Shown here one piece after another: positions 61,749 to 64,000 of a stretch of DNA of 64,000 nt (position 1 is its first letter; every line of letters begins with the position of its first letter). This stretch comes from UBA3263 sp964586765 (GTDB lineage: Bacteria; Bacteroidota; Bacteroidia; Bacteroidales; Muribaculaceae), in assembly GCA_964586765.1 (NCBI GenBank), contig CAZPHN010000010.1, positions 3,655-67,654 on the forward strand, given 5' to 3'. The notes under the pieces were generated by a model, which searched no databases, was not told where the DNA came from, and saw only the letters and a program-made list of their open reading frames with translations. A program made the position numbers and the translations under genes.

Positions 61749-62552
61749 ATGGAAACAAAAATCTTTATGCTCGGAACCGGCAGTGCCTTTCCCTCCAATA
61801 GTTATAATGCCTGTTTTGCCATCAGAACACCACGCCTTTTGTGGCTCACGGATGGCGGAGGCGGCTACGGAATTTTCAACGCACTCAGCCAAGCGGGGAT
61901 TGAACCCGGCGAGTTCCACCATATTTTTGTTACCCACTCCCATACTGACCATATCTTCGGTATTGTATGGCTTTTGCGTAAAATAGTCCATCTTCGTATG
62001 CAGGGACTCTATTCCGGTCCACTTTATGTCTATTCCAATCCGGAAACAGCCCATGCGTTGACAGAAATATGCCGGCTAACTTTCCTTGACTCATATTTCC
62101 GCGTTCTTCAGGAAATCATGGAAATAAGGGATGCCTCGGAAGGCTGCAGATACAATATAGAAGACACGGAGGTATCATTTTTTAACGTTGGCTCTGAAAA
62201 CGTCAGTCAGTCGGGATTCAGAATGACGCTTCCATCCGGAAAAACGATAGTCGACCTCGGAGATGAAGCGTTGACCCGGACAAACATGAACCACGCGGCA
62301 GGAGCCGATATGCTTATTTGCGGAGCCTTTTGCCGCTACGCTGACCGTGATATCTACAAGCCTTACGAAAAACATCACTGGACGGTCAAGGATGTTGCTC
62401 AGAATGCCGCGGAAATCCATATAGGGAACCTTGTACTGATTCACAGCGAGGACCGCACCCCTGACAAGCCTGCCGCCTATCGCGCGGAAGCAGCCGCTTA
62501 TTTCCCCGGCACCGTCACCATTCCCTCCGATGGCGACGTGCTAACCCTCTAA
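61749..62552 (+). CDS. Metallo-beta-lactamase-fold hydrolase (RNase Z-like)
   Basis: The 267-aa protein starts KIFMLGTGSAFPS, has the zinc motif THSHTDHIFG (HxHxDH, about residue 60), a TIVDLGDEA acidic motif and a late VLIHSEDR His. RNase Z and phosphodiesterase-like enzymes share it; the true substrate is unknown. The -7 box ends at 61744, so RNA would begin at about the ATG: translation may be leaderless. A second Met at 61767 would remove the first strand, so I keep 61749. Confidence 0.75.
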   Translation: METKIFMLGTGSAFPSNSYNACFAIRTPRLLWLTDGGGGYGIFNALSQAGIEPGEFHHIFVTHSHTDHIFGIVWLLRKIVHLRMQGLYSGPLYVYSNPETAHALTEICRLTFLDSYFRVLQEIMEIRDASEGCRYNIEDTEVSFFNVGSENVSQSGFRMTLPSGKTIVDLGDEALTRTNMNHAAGADMLICGAFCRYADRDIYKPYEKHHWTVKDVAQNAAEIHIGNLVLIHSEDRTPDKPAAYRAEAAAYFPGTVTIPSDGDVLTL

Positions 62553-62615
62553 TTGCACAAAAAAAGCGACGCCGAAACCGACGCCGCACATATTAGTGGT
62601 TACACAATGATTTTC

Positions 62616-63158
62616 TTAGTAGTTTTCGGGGCGAAGCTCAAAATAAGCCTCGGGATGGGAGCATACTGGACATACCTTCGGAGCAGACTTGCCAACGTGA
62701 ATATGACCACACTCGCGACACATCCACATACGGTCACCGTCGCGCGAGAACACTAAGCCGTCCTCAACATTCTTCAGCAACGTACGGTAACGTTCCATAT
62801 GTTCACGCTCAATTGCGCCTACTTGTTCGAACTTGCGGGCAATTTCTTCGAAACCCTCCTCGCGGGCAACTTTGGCAAACTCTACATACATGTCCTCCCA
62901 TTCATATTCCTCGCCGGCGGCAGCGTCTGCTAGGTTAATCGTAGTAGTGGGAACATCACCGCCATGGAGCAACTTAAACCAGATTTTAGCGTGGGTATGC
63001 TCATTATGAGCAGTTTCAGTAAAGATTGCACCTATTTGCTGATAACCGTCTTTTGCTGCCTTCTTGGCATAAAAAGAATACTTGATACTTGCCTGTGACT
63101 CACCGGCAAAAGCCTGCTTCAAACACTCTTCGGTGCGGGTTCCTTTCAGTTCTTTCAT
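62616..63158 (-). CDS. rbr: Rubrerythrin
   Basis: Rubrerythrin reduces hydrogen peroxide in anaerobes. The diiron domain has TEECLKQAFAGESQASIKYSFYAKKA, IFTETAHNEHTHA, and VAREEGFEEIARKFEQVGAIEREHMERY. The C-terminal rubredoxin-like domain has WMCRECGHIHVG and CPVCSHPEAYFEL (two CxxC). Length 180 aa is normal. Two 13-bp direct repeats lie upstream (63204-63237) and may be operator sites. Confidence 0.94.
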   Translation of the reverse strand: MKELKGTRTEECLKQAFAGESQASIKYSFYAKKAAKDGYQQIGAIFTETAHNEHTHAKIWFKLLHGGDVPTTTINLADAAAGEEYEWEDMYVEFAKVAREEGFEEIARKFEQVGAIEREHMERYRTLLKNVEDGLVFSRDGDRMWMCRECGHIHVGKSAPKVCPVCSHPEAYFELRPENY

Positions 63159-63203
63159 AAAAACAGTTGAATTAATTTTATCGTTTTATTATCATAACGC
63201 TTA

Positions 63204-63237
63204 CCTCACCAAAAAAGTTCACCTCCTCACCAAAAAA
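63204..63237. repeat. Two direct repeats CCTCACCAAAAAA, 21 bp apart
   Basis: Copies at 63204-63216 and 63225-63237 are identical. They are two helical turns apart, in the promoter region of rubrerythrin (46-79 bp upstream of its ATG). Likely regulatory, but no known regulator is assigned. Confidence 0.7.
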
Positions 63238-63304
63238 TATTCAAATATTATTTAGTATCTTTTCTTCCATTGCAAAAAATAGATATTATTGAGAATCAGA
63301 ATAT

Positions 63305-63340
63305 CGAAAAATTTTTCGGTATATGAATAATTTTTCGGTA
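63305..63340. repeat. Two direct repeats AATTTTTCGGTA plus a 14-bp palindrome
   Basis: Copies at 63310-63321 and 63329-63340 are identical and 19 bp apart. CGAAAAATTTTTCG (63305-63318) is a perfect palindrome overlapping the first copy. The set is 24 bp upstream of the -7 box at 63365-63372. Confidence 0.6.
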
Positions 63341-63364
63341 CTTACAATAATCAATATGTGATGT

Positions 63365-63372
63365 TAATTTTG
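63365..63372 (+). promoter_or_regulatory. -7 promoter box of the NTF2-like gene (TAATTTTG)
   Basis: TAATTTTG precedes the open frame that begins near 63382. Confidence 0.45.
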
Positions 63373-63402
63373 CATTTATAAAACCAATTAACAGTCAAAG
63401 TC

Positions 63403-63732
63403 CTGAGAGACAAGCTTAAGGAACATGTCGAGGCTGCCCGTCAGCCAAGAATTGAACTTTGCAGAAAAGCATTTGCAGAGACGGTCACCATGTCATGGAT
63501 GGAAAACGGAAGGTATAAAACTGTTCCCATCGAAGAATTTTTCAAAGCCTACGAAGATTGTCCCCCTTTGAAGGTTAGCTACTCAATCCGCAAATGTGAT
63601 GTAGACGAAAACATTGCCACACTCACTCTTGACACGCAGTTCGGTGAGATAAAGTATACCGATATGTTTGCACTAGTCAAAGATGACAAAGATTGGAAAT
63701 TCGTATCCAAAGTTTATCGCCAGTTAAACTAA
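63403..63732 (+). CDS. NTF2-like (lumazine-binding-related) small protein, uncertain start
   Basis: The C-terminal fold is clear (VTMSWMENGRYKTVPIEEFFKAYEDCPPLKVSY...TLDTQFGEIKYTDMFALVKDDKDWKFVSKVYRQ), as in NTF2-like/SnoaL-like 'lumazine-binding' proteins. The upstream in-frame text LRDKLKEHVEAARQPRIELCRKAFAETV continues the fold, so the true start lies before the ATG at 63490. No ATG, GTG or TTG is in frame between the TAA at 63379 and 63490; CTG at 63403 is the only candidate. It may be a rare start, a damaged gene or a sequence error. Function unknown. Confidence 0.55.
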   Translation: MRDKLKEHVEAARQPRIELCRKAFAETVTMSWMENGRYKTVPIEEFFKAYEDCPPLKVSYSIRKCDVDENIATLTLDTQFGEIKYTDMFALVKDDKDWKFVSKVYRQLN

Positions 63733-63844
63733 TTCTTATCAAAAAAGTGGCAGTTCAAACTGTTCACGGATGTGTCTGTTCACGAATTGCACATGGTTTA
63801 ACCTCACAATGTTCATAATTCTGCCGCATAGGTGTATTACAAAA

Positions 63845-63873
63845 ATCGCTAAAACTGTCTCAGTTTCAGCGAT
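63845..63873. terminator. Hairpin in the end region
   Basis: Thirteen-base arms (63845-63857 with 63861-63873) pair at twelve positions around a 3-nt loop, about 110 bp past the NTF2-like stop. The rest of 63733-64000 shows no ORF that I trust. Confidence 0.45.
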
Positions 63874-64000
63874 ATGCGGTTTTATGCCATTTTGTTCTGT
63901 GATCCGCGTGGGGTTGCGTAACCCAGCGGTAAATCGTTAAGGGACAGCCTCTTATTTCTTTATCTATCTCGGTATGCCCCTTTTTGCACACCTCGATATT

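Noticed and set aside
1..64000. CRISPR array, phage or insertion-sequence signatures
   Set aside because: No regular short repeats with spacers, no transposase or integrase motif and no terminal inverted repeats were seen.

Overview
The window is a 64 kb chromosomal segment of a gut Bacteroidales bacterium; Muribaculaceae (the former S24-7 group) is my best guess, by inference. The reasons are the many TAnnTTTG promoter boxes in front of genes, the near absence of Shine-Dalgarno sequences, Bacteroidota-type families (GldB-like lipoprotein, DcaP-type porin, BlaI/M56-TonB pair, DUF3108, DUF5683, tricorn-like S41 protease, M16 protease), abundant lipoproteins, and a secreted protein ending in a type-IX-like sorting tail. 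The segment carries dnaA, dnaB and recR, so most of it is core chromosome. I see no transposase, integrase, phage module, CRISPR array or rRNA.

Layout. 1-6,900: an AT-rich, decaying accessory stretch. It holds a YkvA fragment, a low-molecular-weight phosphatase overlapping a HAD-like gene, a pseudogene with at least four lesions (1585-2779), a large membrane protein with WG-like repeats coupled to a 38-aa secreted peptide, and a gene cut by one in-frame stop (5453-6715). 6,900-11,750: an ECF sigma factor with a membrane partner, a double-META lipoprotein and an M16 protease. 11,770-19,606: two divergent operons holding an acyltransferase, two paralogous ATP-grasp-like proteins, pdxA, a short DXS, a nucleotidyltransferase, a CDP-alcohol phosphatidyltransferase and a HAD phosphatase. 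I read this as an uncharacterised polar-lipid or phosphodiester pathway beside the entry to vitamin B6/isoprenoid synthesis. 19,690-31,372: VKOR, queA, an esterase, dnaA, mlaD, an amidase, GldB-like, dnaB, asnA and an imelysin-like lipoprotein. 31,429-39,721: M56-TonB/BlaI with two visible operators, mlaEF, SPOR lipoprotein, PepC-like, DUF3108, tdk and a porin. 39,860-43,239: a lipoprotein and rfbACB (dTDP-sugar synthesis, no rfbD here). 43,240-48,380: a structured RNA or leader, a 1,323-aa repeat protein, an intergenic region with two further RNA candidates, and a tRNA with CAT anticodon. 48,475-53,618: cinA, a Crp-family regulator, a strong ncRNA candidate of about 319 nt, a DUF5683 protein and two CarboxypepD_reg-like lipoproteins. 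53,757-64,000: a glycosyltransferase, DUF6452/DUF6048-like pair, tricorn protease, panC-panD-recR, a flavodoxin/metallo-beta-lactamase pair divergent from a perfect 28-bp palindrome, rubrerythrin, and an NTF2-like gene without a normal start codon.

How the genes connect. MlaD (24.9 kb) and MlaE/MlaF (33.5-35.0 kb) would form one outer-membrane lipid transporter although encoded apart. PanC and PanD supply beta-alanine and pantothenate. RfbA, RfbC and RfbB are three of the four dTDP-rhamnose steps. DnaA, DnaB and RecR serve replication and repair. The most unusual items are the duplicated ATP-grasp-like lipid locus, the ncRNA candidates at 43.4, 48.0 and 50.7 kb, the BlaI operator pair, the divergent palindrome at 61.7 kb and the double direct repeats upstream of rubrerythrin. 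All function calls come from reading motifs by eye; no database search was run.
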